A DNA stretch of 64,000 bases from Cerioporus squamosus (Eukaryota > Basidiomycota > Agaricomycetes > Polyporales > Polyporaceae), in contig JABYQS010000037.1 in the NCBI GenBank assembly GCA_022592435.1, positions 124,001 through 188,000 of the forward strand, in the 5' to 3' direction. Positions 13,880 to 25,208 of the stretch are shown one piece after another. The notes under the pieces are model-generated. The model was not told the DNA's origin. It saw nothing but the letters and a program-made list of their open reading frames with translations, and made no database searches. Both the position numbers and the translations under genes were made by a program. Within the stretch, counting starts at the first letter, position 1; each line of letters opens with the position of its first letter.

Positions 13880-16800
13880 ATGCCCCCTCGTAAACGCGCC
13901 CCGCCACCCTCACATTCACCGCGCAAGAGAACAAAGAAGTCCCCAGCGCCCGAAGCCGTCATCACAGTCGAAGACGAGGAAGACGACCTCGAGTCCATTC
14001 TCGCACAGATCAAGGCCCAAGAAGAAAGCGAAGCCCTTGCGCGTCGCCTCCAGGAAGAATGGAACGCGTCCGGTCCTTCCAGCTCCGGCGAATCCAGCGG
14101 TCTCGGGGGCGCCACTCAAACGCATGCTATCTCTGACTTCATCGAAGTTTCGGATAGTGAACAGCCGGAAGATGACGAGGCATTTGCGCGACGTCTTTCA
14201 AAGACATGGGAGGCTGAGGTCTTGGACTCGGACGTTGAGTTCATACAGCCCTCTTCGTCCCATTCCAAGACGCGCTCCTCGTCCTCCGAGAAGGGCAAGA
14301 CAAGGTCCGACTCTAGCACGGTCATACCTCCAATAGCCAAGCTTGAACAGTGCAGGGACCTATTCACGGGAGAGAAGACGTGTGCGTGCGGCGCAAAGCT
14401 TCCGTCGCCTCGGGGCCATGTAAGACCTTTCCCATCCTTCGTTGTGGTCCTGACCAGATGGACGAAGTGAAGTTCTGTCGATACACCAGAACCACGATGA
14501 ATCGTGACGAGATTTGTGGGGGTGGAATTCTCCCGGATGACCGCCCTTCGCCCTGCCACCTCTATACGAGACTGCGCTGGAAGCTGGAGTCCGCCGGCTG
14601 ACTGGACTTCCGCTGCTACAGACTATCTCCACATCCACTCGCCTTAGTGCGCACTTGGGGGGTATACAAACCGCAAATCGCCCCTCACAGATGCGCTAGC
14701 AGGAGTATGCCTCCCCGAGTTCGTAGTTGCGTGGCGACTCGAACCTCTTGTCTGTCACGGACCGTCCATTTTATCATTCCATACGTTGACTTGCAGCGTA
14801 GAGCACGGTGATAGTGCCTGCCCAGTCCTCGAGACGGCATGCTCTAAGACGCCCGACAAGACAGTTGGGATGGATATACAAGCGCGAGAGGGTGTATGCA
14901 TGCGGTCGGGCACAATGGAGAGGAGGAAGAGTAGACCACACCTCGATAAAACTCAACTACGACCTGGGTTACGGTGTTGGCCAGGGAACTTCCGCTCAGG
15001 ATCTTCGTTACGACCCCTCGATGTGCCTGACCTGGTGCATATACCACTCGCGTGCGTATATGAGTATTTCCGAAGCCATCTCATACCTCGAGACTAGGGG
15101 TTGCCTGCGGATGCACTCCCCAATGTCGTCGTCATGCCGGGTGCGCTGCTATTGCCCGTTTTCGTGTACTCCCGAGTCCCAGGCGGGTGGAAGCGGTCAC
15201 CAAGCAAGTCTGTGGATTGGAAGTCCAGCAGACGGACGCACTTGCACTTGCACTTGCACTCTTCCACGCAACCTCAAACACCTCGCATACTCAAACACGA
15301 TGTCGTGTGTTAAGCTCTTGACCTTCTGTTCCACGGACCCTGAGGCCTTGAGACAAGGACGTAACTTAGTTTGTGCCGCAGATGTCGCGCCCGTGCATGC
15401 GCCCCTGGTTCTGCTCTTCTCACCGAAGAGAAGACGACAGAACCCGCATACATATGGCACGCGTATCACCGCAAGAACTGTGTTCTCGTAGAAGCGGGAT
15501 ATAGGCAGACACGGTCCGCCACCGCATGCCAGGGGATGGTATAGACTCGTCCCCTGGTTGGCGAAGGTGCAAGGCGAACGCCTTGAAGTGCCTGTATTCC
15601 ACTCAAGAGCCGATGTCTAACCACTTCGGAGTATCACCCTGACTTGAAAGGGTCTGGCATATTCTCATCGACTTCCGCCGCTCGGCTGCTTTGGGCGAAG
15701 GAATTGTGCTTTCGAGGTTAACTCGCCCGCAAGATGATGTGTACCGTCGGCCTGGTCCCCTCCGGCTCCCACTGTCATATTGCGCTCAGCCGACCAGGTG
15801 CCACCTAATAGGCTTTGTCCACGGACTTCCCACTTTCAGTACCGGCGTACGAGTGTGCGCGCGCATCATCCTTCCAGTACCTTTGCTGACCCACACGCGT
15901 ATAGGTCGTCTTCACTCCACAATCGCCGCCGCCGAGTCTCCTGCGTCTGCTCCACGTTCCATGCAAGAACTGCAATACGAACCACTGTCGGGGATGCATG
16001 TCGCCTGTCAGCTGTCCCCTCACATGCAAAGGCGACAGCACGGAATGTTCTGTACAAACGTGCTGCGCCAACGTGCGGGTCATCGCCATATTCGAGACCC
16101 TCGGCGGATTCGACAGACAGTACCTGGGCGAGCGCGAAGGCTCCGACGAGCGGGCTCGCAAGGCGGCCGCCAAAGCTCGTGCAAATCGAGTGGGCACCGT
16201 TGGACCCGGCGGCACCGGCTATGGCATGGGTAATACAGGCATGGGTTACCATGAGTACGGCTATGGTCGGGGCCGAGGGCGGGGACGCGGCCGAGGCGCA
16301 AAGAACGGACAGACCGAACTCCCTATCACCGACACGTTGGCGTCACACTTCGACGAGATCATCGTGCGTGCGCTTGACACAGTTACGACCTTTCTGCCAG
16401 CCCCATACACCGAGGACCCCAAGATCTACGACATGCTCCCGCACGATTCAATTGGTGCACTGCTAACGCTGTCCCAGCTTTCAGACCTTCTCGGGAACCT
16501 CCTGCGGAATGACTCTGTCACGGACTGGATCACGCGGATCAACGTCTACCATGCGATGCTTGCCCTGCTGAGGAGGATGGCTGACTGCGAGCTCACATTG
16601 GAGGTACTCCGACTTTCATCGACTTCGTCTGCTCGCTCATACACCACGTTGTCAGGTACTCATCGGCTCCCGCTGGGAGATCTCGAAGAGCTGTGGACTT
16701 GAAGACTGGATGTGGGAAGACGGTGCGATCGTCTGGGAACGCAAGAAAGACGCAGACGACCCTGTGTCCGCTCCTCCACTCTACGCGCACTTTAAGAAGC

Positions 16801-18731
16801 TCACACGACAGTGCGAAGCGTTCCTCGCGGGCGCATCAAGTCTACTCGAGTCTGGAGCGGCCGACGATGAAGGTGAGACAGCAGAGACAGCCGTCAAGGC
16901 TACCTCCCTATGTGGCGACATTATTGCGGCCAAGGACGACATCGAGCGCGCGATGGCTGTCATGGGCAAGAACCCCGAAAGCGTCCTACGCGGCCTCGAA
17001 CCCTCCGACGATCCCCAACGTCGGACTCTAGCTCCACAGCGACGAACGGTCAGAAGAAAGACAAGGGCAAGGGGATCGACCCTGCAATTAACCTCGACCG
17101 GGTGTATGCGCGCGAATGTGAGCGCCTCGCGTTCAAGTACATGGCGCTCTCGCAGCCGACGAAAAAGGGGACGGGCCTGGACTATCCTGGGTACAAGTAC
17201 GTGCAAGAGCTCAGGAAGACAGCCAATGCGACGCGAAATCCGAAGGACCGCCTCCACTTGGTCAAGGAGCTCGCGGTTATGGCCACAAGCCTCCCGCCTG
17301 GGGTGTGGGTCCGTGTGGACGAGGTCCGGAACGATGCAATGTGAGTAGTCTATCTGACTTCTTGTTGGTCATCCCGTCTCCATCCGCCACGCCGTCCGTC
17401 CACCTCGCTTCCCAATTTGCTAGTCGATTCATACCGCAGGTCGATTATATACATACGCCTTTCATTGACCCTTCATATATGCCCATGCTCACTCTATTAT
17501 TCCCATCTTTGTGTATTCCTCCCATATTTATGACCGGCAATATGGCGCACCTCAACAGCAAGATCATGATCGCCGGGCCTGAAGGGACGCCGTACGCCGG
17601 GGGCCTGTTCGAGTTCGACTGCTTCATTCCACTGGAGTACCCGAACAAGCCGCCGCACATGCATCTCCGGACGACGGGCGGCGGCTCTGTGCGCTTCAAC
17701 CCGAACTTATACAACTGCGGCAAGGTGTGCCTGTCGCTCCTCGGGACGTGGCCTGGTCGGTGCGTGATATTCCCCGGGGATCGTCGGTCAGTGGGAGCAA
17801 CAATGCTGATTCGGCTCTGGTGTAATGCGCGGGGGATCCCCATGTGACGGCGGCGTGGCGGTTCGTGTTGGAAGGCCGGAGGAACAATGGTCGCCGAAAT
17901 CGACCCTGCTCCAAGTCTTGGTGTCGATCCAGAGCATGATTCTGATCGAGCTCCCATACTTCAACGAGTAAGTCCGATGGCCCCGTTGCGCGTCCCTGAG
18001 CTGATGTGGGTTCGAAAGGCCGGGGTATGGGAAGGCCAGTCCGACAAACAGGGCAAGCCAGGAGTACAACAAGAACATCCGCGCGCAGACCACGCGTTGG
18101 GCGATCGTGGAGTGGCTCAAGGACGAGCACAAGGACGGTGTCTGGGGGGTCAGTACCATTGGTCATCCTGCCCGCTTCCGATTCTCATGCTGAACATCCG
18201 CACTTTTCTGGTCGTACAGGAAGTTATAGCTTCGCACTTCCTCACGCGCCACGACACCATTCGGACCTGGTAAGCACTCGCTGCTCTCGTCACGCGCGGT
18301 CGCTCACGCCTTCGCCTCCCGTGCCGTCTGGCAGTCTCGCGGAATGGGCAAAGCACCAGACCAACATCCGCAAGTATCCCTCGTCCGCTGGGGCCCAGTA
18401 CGCCCCGTACCCGTACATGCCAGTGGGTCCCCTCGGGGGCGCCAGCATTCCGCCTGCCAACGACTTCTCTGACGACGAAAACGATGAGTACGACGACTTT
18501 GACGGCTACGAGTTCGACGTTGGGGAAGTGCCAGTGCCAGCACCAGCGCCGCCGCCGTACTCCAGCGGTGTTGGTACGACGCCCTATGCGCCTTATCATG
18601 CCGCCGGCCTGGTTGACCGGGCCAAGGCTGCGGTAAGCGCGAAGCCGGCCCAGATGGACCTGCTCGAGGAGTTCGAGAAGGGGATACAGAGGGTGCGTGA
18701 GTGGAAGTTCGGGGATGGCGAACGGGAGTAG
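13880..18731 (+). CDS. Large BIRC6/UBE2O-like ubiquitin-conjugating enzyme with Cys-rich N-terminal module
   Basis: E2-type protein. The N-terminal region is basic ([12 protein letters not shown]) and holds two UIM-like helices ([27 protein letters not shown]). A Cys-rich zinc-binding-like module follows ([15 protein letters not shown], then [16 protein letters not shown] and CPLTCKGD) and runs into [16 protein letters not shown]. The UBC fold has the family motif [17 protein letters not shown], with the acceptor Cys in KVCLS, then [34 protein letters not shown] and [15 protein letters not shown], as in the C-terminal E2 domain of BIRC6. The acidic tail ends [15 protein letters not shown]. 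The intron between SPRGH and VVFTPQ is 14420-15904, far longer than the others because of an insertion. Another intron of about 220 nt precedes [12 protein letters not shown]. No BIR domain is visible, so this is an E2 with related architecture, not an IAP. Confidence 0.85.
14441..15874. mobile_element. Candidate 1.43 kb insertion in an E2 intron, with 8-bp target-site-like repeats
   Basis: The 8-mer CATCCTTC occurs at 14433-14440 and again at 15867-15874. Removing one copy plus the sequence between restores a 51-nt intron with a good donor (GTAAGA), branch (TGCTGAC) and acceptor (CGTATAG), typical of this genome. The inserted DNA has no long open frame, no recognisable transposase and no clear terminal inverted repeats. 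It contains a GCACTT microsatellite. An 8-bp duplication is the size made by hAT transposases, but without termini the class is only a guess; a non-autonomous or decayed element would fit. Confidence 0.5.
15238..15261 (+). repeat. GCACTT microsatellite, four units
   Basis: Four tandem copies of GCACTT (last incomplete) inside the candidate insertion. Too short and lacking spacers for a CRISPR-like array. Confidence 0.8.
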
Positions 18732-19845
18732 TGCGCCCAGGCCTAGAGATACACACCGAGTCTTGGATATCGAACGGCGTGTATGTTGCCTGGGGTGCTC
18801 CAGAACGATAGTACATTGGCTCGGCGTGCGATATGTCCCTTGCGCTGATGCATACGTCTCGAGACAGGTTCACACCGAGAGGCGCAACAGCGACAGCGAC
18901 AATCTCTTGGCTGCCTTCAGCAGGCATATGCATGTTTGGCACTAGCGCGCCCATCTACTGTTGCTTGGTGTGACTGGCTTGCACATCAAGCTCCACCACG
19001 CCTTGTCAGCTGACGTGGGCAACATATGCTCAGGCTGTGATAAGTAAGTAGTTTGTGGGAGGCCGGCTGGGTTTTTGTGAGGGCCTGAGAGCCAGGACCC
19101 GGGCTGACGGCGGCGGAGTTGCGACCCAGCTTAGTGCCAGTCAGGAGGAGGACGATCGAGGCCGTACTAGTACTGCTTAGTTGGTCATCTTCCCGAGCCT
19201 AGAGAGGAAGTGAACTCCGCACTGTATGCAATATTCCATAACAAAGTGCGAGGAAGAAAGGCGTTCTTTTGCTGGTTACAAACAGCACTTACTGGCACAT
19301 CGGATGAGTGTCACGACGACTTGCCGGAGGTGAAGCGGCCCGCCGGCCTCAGACGCACCGTGACCAAGGAGGCGGTAACCCCAAGACCAAAAATCCCCCG
19401 GATCCGCTGTGTCGGCGTGCCCCCCATAAGGCAAGAGCGATACCCAACGTCCGCTGGGCATTGCCACCTGAACCTTCCGCTGCAAGGGTACCGGTAAGCA
19501 CCCCTTCGGGCGTGCCGCGATCGCGCTGATCGGGGGGAGATGCGCGGGAGAGCTGGAAAAGCAGAGTAGGAGAACAGACGGCGACGCCCTGGTTGTTGGA
19601 CGGGAAAGCGCGTAGGAGGAAGGATGAGTATTGTCATAGATGCAGGGGAGGTCCGAGTGTCATTACTGGTGCGAGCGTATACTGAAGGCTGAAGGAATCA
19701 TGAAAAGCATACTACAACACAAACGTTAACGTGTGTTCTCTTCCCCGACTTATACATTGTAGCACAGAGCAGCAGCAGAACGGGTCGTGACAACCAACAT
19801 GCATGGTACTTCGTATATAGTAGTGTGGCAGCCTCGGGAGGTGGA
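18732..19845. other. Convergent intergenic region, no gene recognised
   Basis: About 1.1 kb between the convergent E2 and cation-efflux genes. It probably holds both 3' UTRs. Short frames on either strand show no family features. Confidence 0.5.
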
Positions 19846-21869
19846 TCACATGAACTTGCGGTGTTCCTGCCAAAGGCGCGGTCGATATGCAGGCCCACGA
19901 AGAGGGAGGGAAATAGGAGACGTACGGGAGTATGCGTCGTCTCGTGGTCGACGTGCACGAACGCGCGCCCGACGTTCGGCAACACCTCAATCTTGTCCTG
20001 CAGGCTCTGGCTGAGGTCGTGCGCCTTCCAGAGGGGCGTGTTCGCGTCCATCACGACGTCGATCTCCACGTAGTAGTCGGGGCCGCTCTGAGCGTTGCGC
20101 GACTCAGTCAGCTGCGCCGTACTCACAACCATGATGTCATATGAAGAAGAAGTGGGGGAGCGGAGGAGACGAGGAGGAGAGGTGGTACTGGGAGATGGTA
20201 GAGGGTAGAGGGAGAGGAGGGAGACGCACATGATACGCGCGCACGGTGTCGACCTTCTCGATCTCGTCGCTGAACGTGACCGCCTTGTAGATGAGGAGCT
20301 GCACAAAGTCGTGCGGCGCGCTCTTGCCCGCGAGGAGCTCGAACTGGCGGTACACGGTGCGCGTCCACGCCGCGATGACCCCAAACGCGATCTGCGTGCG
20401 GGACAAGCGCCGATTCAGTGTTTTTCGGTCAGCGGCGAGCTATATGCGGCGCGATGCAAAAACGGAAGACGCACGATGATGGCTCCCATTGGGTCCAGGT
20501 CTGCGGGTGTGGGGGTCAGCTGGGTTTATGACATGCGAGCCACGAGGAGAGCGCAAACTGACACCACCGGAGTTTGCTCCCACCAGCGGACATGAGGAGG
20601 CCTAGAGCGGGTCCGTGAGTGAGCGAGATGCGTACATGGCCGCGAGGGACGACACTCACCGAACCCGTTGATGAACAGGTCGTTCCGATGGTCTTCCCAG
20701 AGCATGCGCACCTGGCTCGACGCATTGCGGTAGCCGGCGCAGTAGAGGAAGAGCAGGAACTTGACGCCTGGAACACGGATGTGAGCGGCCTCAGCGGCGG
20801 GTGCGGAGATAGCGGTGGGCCATCGCGCGCTTACCTAACGCCGCACCGACAGAGATGAGGGAGGGGACGTGCAGCGCGTTCGTGTCGTCGTCGCTGTTGC
20901 GCGTGATGAGGGTGCGGATGGACTCCACGATCACGACGAGGTTGACGGAGCCCATGCTGGAGCAGCGGAGTGAGCGTGGTGTGGGAAGGCACGCGTCATG
21001 TAGACACCTACAGGAATCCTGATGCATCCCAGATTGTCAGCCGATGTACGGAGAGCGGGTTTCGGAGGGGGGAGGCTCACCGTATACGATGTTGCCGATG
21101 GTCTCGAGGCGCGAGCCGCCGACGGGCCATTTGTTGGCGTCGAGGGCGTCGGCCTTCTTGTGAAGCCAGAAGAGGAGCACATTGCTGCCGATGTCGAAGA
21201 CGGAGTCGATGCCTGTCGCCAGGAGGGAGAGCGACAAGGACGATATCGCAGCGTACACTGGCGGGAGAGTCAGCCCTGAGATGGCTCCGGTGGCGGCGAC
21301 TTACGCTGCAAGACGCAGAGACTGAAGTTTGCGAGGAGACTGGCCCACACTGCTATCTTGACCTGGTAGTAGTTGGGTGAGTGGAGTGAGGCGCGGACGA
21401 GCAAGGCAGTGCATGGGCGCGTACCGGGAGGCGAGCCTGTTCTACCTCGACGCGAGCATCCTCCGTATGCTCGTCCATGGACTTGAGGAGGTCATCGATG
21501 AGCTGTACGCACGCACATCAGTCGAGCTCGATAACAGGGCATGATGGAAAGCAAACGTTGTTCTGGCGGCGGTGGTACTCCTCGAGAGGCTTGCCCTTGC
21601 GGCGCTTGCGCAGCTCGGAGAGCTGGTCATCGGTCTTGTAGGCGGAACGGAAGTTGAAGGGATCATCTGGTTTTTTTTGGCCAGATGCCCTCTCGACGGC
21701 GTCGAGCTGCTGAAGAAGATCGGGTACCGTTGTGTCGGAATGCTGCAGGCGGCTCCGTCACGGCGGGGACGGGCGGGGGCAGGCAGTGCGGACTCACCGA
21801 GGAGTCCGAGTGGGCAGCGGGTGGCGGGGAGTGGCCTGCGTGCGGCTGGGGTGGGCTTGGCTCGCTCAT
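19846..21869 (-). CDS. Cation diffusion facilitator (CDF/SLC30-type metal transporter)
   Basis: Multi-pass metal/proton antiporter, probably for Zn, Fe or Mn, of the fungal MMT-like group. Exon 1 (MSEPSPPQPHAG, ATG at 21869) is Pro-rich and ends HSDSS; an intron joins it to HSDTTVPDLLQQLDAVERA. Then come DPFNFRSAYKTDDQL and KGKPLEEYHRRQND, a standard fungal CDF N-terminal stretch. Membrane segments include KIAVWASLLANFSLCVLQ and SSLSLSLLATGIDSVFD, with the D(x3)D metal site in DSVFD. MGSVNLVVIVESIRTL and LISVGAALGVKFLLFLY follow, then WEDHRNDLFINGFG with H(x3)D. The cytosolic C-terminal domain reads TVRAYH, YYVEIDVVMD, VGRAFVHVDHETTHTP and the final exon EHRKFM. Seven or more introns. Subcellular location is not evident from the sequence. 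Confidence 0.87.
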
Positions 21870-22478
21870 GGGCTACAGAGAGGTCCAGCAGGCAGAAGGA
21901 GGACGGAGGAGGTGCAGGACACGCGAAAAAGCGGGGTAAGGAGCGGCCCGAGACAGTGGTACAGACGGCGGGTGGTTCGATCCTCTCTTCTGGCACGGCC
22001 CAGTCGCTCGGTAAGCCATCTCGCACCGAATCTCACCCTCCCGGCGATCTCACTCACCTCTTCCTGCGCAACGGGTGCTGCGTCGTGTCCGCGGTGCTCA
22101 GGCGATGGTGGCCGTCGAGGTCAGAGCTGTGCGCGCACGCTCGGCGCGGGAGCCATCACGCGTCAGCGGACTCTGGGCCCCGGTGGCGCCTCCCGCACCG
22201 AGCCAGTCATCGTCCCCGCCCCGTGCGACGTCTCGTCCACCGTGTCTCCCCTCCGCGCGCACGCCGCCCCTTCGATTCGCTCACACCGAACACGCTCTCC
22301 GCCACGAGTGCACCGTGTGCGGCGCAGAGGACCCGTCCAGGCAGATCTCGTCTCAGGCCCTCCGCGTTTCTCATCTTATCAGATACCGGTCTCATTGCTT
22401 GATCAGGCCTCATCCCACGTGGCGGCACTTAAACCCCTCCCGCTCTCTCCCCCACCCAAGCGAAGCTCGCAGGCAGCC
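21870..22478. promoter_or_regulatory. Divergent promoter region between CDF gene and small membrane protein gene
   Basis: About 610 nt separates the two head-to-head start codons. It is GC-rich with pyrimidine tracts near the right end (CTCTCTCCCCCACCC before the plus-strand ATG). Long frames here on both strands look like by-products of high GC. No specific factor site is claimed. Confidence 0.4.
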
Positions 22479-22801
22479 ATGCTTTCCCAAGAGAGCTCGC
22501 TCTTCCCGCTCGCAGTCTTCTTGGCCGTCCTGCTGTGAATACAATCTCTTTGCTATCTCTCCCACGTGGCACTCACCTTGCCCCGCACAGCTTCGCGCTG
22601 CTGGCGTGGTGCATCCTCTCGTCCTGCATGGGCCGCCCCATCCTCTCGTCTATGTCCGAGCTGTGGGAAATGCTTGTACTGGGCGCACGCTCCAGTGGGG
22701 GTGCCGACCATGTCCGGCGTCGCATGGGCCCCGGGAGTCGCACCTGGGAAGACGACGAACTACTCGAGATGGAGTACAGAGGACACTCTCGCATGAGCTA
22801 G
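22479..22801 (+). CDS. Small single-pass membrane protein, 88 residues, unknown function
   Basis: Two exons, 22479-22534 and 22591-22801, around a 56-nt GT-AG intron with a CTCAC branch and a CCGCACAG acceptor. Splicing gives MLSQESSLFPLAVFLAVLL joined to FALLAWCILSSCMGRP, one uninterrupted hydrophobic helix that the intron splits in two. After it come SSMSELWEMLVLGARS, a basic stretch (HVRRRMGPG) and an acidic end (TWEDDELLEMEY). Read unspliced, each half looks like noise. The N-terminus could be a signal anchor or a signal peptide; the basic residues after the helix suggest a cytosolic tail. I recognise no family. Confidence 0.6.
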
Positions 22802-23564
22802 TAGCTGCTGGTATACTTCGACAATGCAGATCCAACGAACGAATGCTGAAACATAGTGACAGACCTCTCTGCACGCTGTGTGTCGTACCGGCCGAAGCGC
22901 CCTAGTACTCGTCACCCCGGCGTGCGTTGAAGTTGCGTTCGCCACGCATATGTTCGCTTCTGTTCGCTCGCGGAATCGCAGAATATATGGCGTCATCTCT
23001 CAGCACCATGTCAGCTGTCATGTGAAAGCGTGCCCTGCATACGGTCATATACGTTCAGCGGGGCACGGACCTCCTCGCCAAAGTCGAGGCTGCACCGTCG
23101 TCCAAGGCGGCGACAAGCTGTCAACATGCTCTCTTCGCGGTGTGTAGCGACGTCCGTGTCCGTGCGCTCATGCTCCCACTTGCGCAAACGTGAAGGGCTG
23201 ACCCGTCACAGCGAGCGATCGACGTCCCCGGACCCGAAGAAGGCTGACCCCGACGCCCCGGCCGGGCGGGGTCCCCGATCGTCAGCCTCCCGCGGACGTC
23301 GCCCGCGAGGCCTATATAAGACCTGCGCCCCGAGGTTCGTGTCTCCACCCCTCCTTCGCTCTGACCGTCACCATCTCTTGACGAGACTGCTGTCGGCTTG
23401 CTTTCGTATTGCTGTCGTATCCCCGCATACATTCACATCACTAGCCTTCCCCCTTCTACCTTCTACCTTCTACCCTTCACCGTCACCGTCACCCTTCTGC
23501 CTTCTACCTTCTACCGTCCACCGTCACCTTCACCTTTACGCTTCACCTTCACGACTAGACCGCG
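22802..23564 (+). promoter_or_regulatory. Promoter and pyrimidine-repeat 5' UTR of the Ser/Thr-rich protein gene
   Basis: A TATA box (TATATAAG, 23313-23320) follows a GC-rich block. From about 23449 to 23557 the sequence is almost pure pyrimidine, built from repeats of CCTTCTA and variants (CCGTCAC, CCTTCAC), and would lie in the 5' UTR if transcription starts about 30 nt after the TATA box. Strong TATA plus CT-rich leader is typical of highly expressed fungal genes. Confidence 0.6.
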
Positions 23565-25029
23565 ATGAGGCTCACTTCCAGCTCCTCGCTGTTCTTGGCG
23601 ACGCTCGCCGTGTCGTCGTCGTCGTCCACCCTGGCGGCGCCGGCGGAGCATCCTTCTTCCCTCCAGCAAGGCTCGCTCCCGTCCTCGTCCAGCGTCCGGT
23701 CCGTCGCGATGACAGGAGGAGATGAGCGCATGGACGTTGACGTTGGCAATCGCCATGATCAAGGCGAGCTTGTTCTTTCATATGCCCCAGGAGACTGTGT
23801 CCTTATATTTCGCAGGCATCGACGCTCGTATCAAGAGCCGAGAAGGTCCCGTAACTGGAATCGTCAATTCTTTGCTGGATAAGCTACTGCCGCCGCCTGT
23901 GAATTCCGAGGTCGAGGGCTTGGTAGACGGGTTGATCGGCCCGCTGGGCCTCAAGCGTGAAGAGTCGTGGTCCGGGACAGTTCAATACGCTCGCGCAGAT
24001 GCTGACAGCGGGGAAACAGCCTCGACATCTTCCGATTCTAGGGCCACGTCGACTTCCTCCGTGCCTTCTGCTTCCCTCGCGTCCATGAGCTCGGTTCCTG
24101 CGAACTCGACCTCAGCCACGTCGACTTCTGCCTCAGTGTCTTCCGACAGCGCGCCGACGATGACGCTTAGCGGATCGTCCCGTCGGGGAGTCGCCGCTCG
24201 TAGGGCGGTTGAACGGGACGCTGTGAGCGACACGTCTACACCTTCCAGTCTCGCCTCAACCTCTGCACCTTCCGACCCGTCGTACACGTCGTCCGGTAGC
24301 GTCAACAGCACATCCTCGGTCCCTATCCAGCCGACCGCTACTCCTCATGGCTCCGCGACCGAGTCGACGAGCAGCACCGGCAGCACCAGCAGCACACTTG
24401 CTCGCCGGAGTCTCAGGTTTCTCCGGGAGGACGCGCAGATGACCTCTATCGCATCAATGACCCCTTCCAGTTCATCGTCTTCGATCTACCCCTCCGATAC
24501 TTCCTCTGCATCCGTCTACTCCACGAGCACCGATACGGCTGGATCGGCTTTCGTGACGCCATCCTCTAGCGCCAATTCGACCTCTGCCACGCATAGCTCC
24601 ATGGACTGCATGGGCAATGCTCCCACCGCCATCGTCCGCGCACCTTTTGATCCGCCCACATCCTCTCAATCCTCATCAACGGTGAAGGGCACTTCCTCCA
24701 TGAACAGCACAAGCACAGCATCGCCCACCCTTCCAGTGAACCCGCCGAACACTCCCGTGGGTACCCCCAAGCCGGGCGCGAACCAGCCGCCTGCTCCAAT
24801 GCAGAAGGATGCTCCTCCCTTGTTCCCGGGCATGAAGGCTGTTGATCCTTCTACAAACGACGTTCCCTCCTCGTCCGGCTCTGCTGCACCAACGTCGTCG
24901 GACCTGTCCTCTTGCACGATGTCCACCACTGGTGTCTCGGCCGTTCCTACGTCGTCGTCCATGGCCGGGTCGATGCTCACGGACACATCAGCGACCGCGT
25001 CGGATGCTGGTCCTACTTCTACGGTCTAG
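23565..25029 (+). CDS. Secreted Ser/Thr-rich mannoprotein-like protein
   Basis: About 469 residues. Exon 1 codes for a secretory signal peptide (MRLTSSSSLFLATLAVSSSS, cleavage probably after TLAAPA). A 55-nt intron starting at 23737 with a GTTGAC donor, or one six bases later, brings the frame to ETVSLYFAGIDARIKS. Next is a short ordered-looking region (GIVNSLLDKLLPPPV, EVEGLVDGLIGPLGL), then about 350 residues rich in Ser, Thr, Ala and Pro that should be heavily O-mannosylated. Dibasic sites that Kex2 could cut occur at LGLKR, SSRR, VAARR and LARRS. The C-terminus (DAGPTSTV) lacks a hydrophobic GPI signal, so it is probably secreted or wall-trapped rather than GPI-anchored. No enzyme domain seen. 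Confidence 0.72.
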
Positions 25030-25208
25030 CCTCTGGTTCTCCAGACCAGTTTTGTACACATAATCATTCTACGCCGATATAACAATAGTCAATTCTGCAC
25101 GGTGTCTCAGTTCAGACTTTCCTGTATGAGCTCGACCAGACGTCGCGTCGCATCACGTAATATACAATGGCTCGATACCTTGACCGCGTGCTGTCCAAGG
25201 ATCATCGA

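Noticed and set aside
13620..14336. 238-codon plus-strand frame overlapping the start of the E2 gene
   Set aside because: Frame-shifted shadow of the E2 first exon, which has clear UIM-like helices and a good ATG at 13880.
14735..14755. tRNA gene suggested by a B-box-like GGTTCGAGTC on the minus strand
   Set aside because: The flanking bases do not pair into a T-stem, and no A-box or acceptor stem could be found at the right distance.
15238..15261. GCACTT repeats as a CRISPR-like array
   Set aside because: Simple six-base tandem units without spacers; eukaryotic context.
21572..22538. Long plus-strand frames of more than 260 codons upstream of the small membrane protein
   Set aside because: They run antisense to CDF exons and through a GC-rich promoter, overlap each other in two frames and have no domain features.
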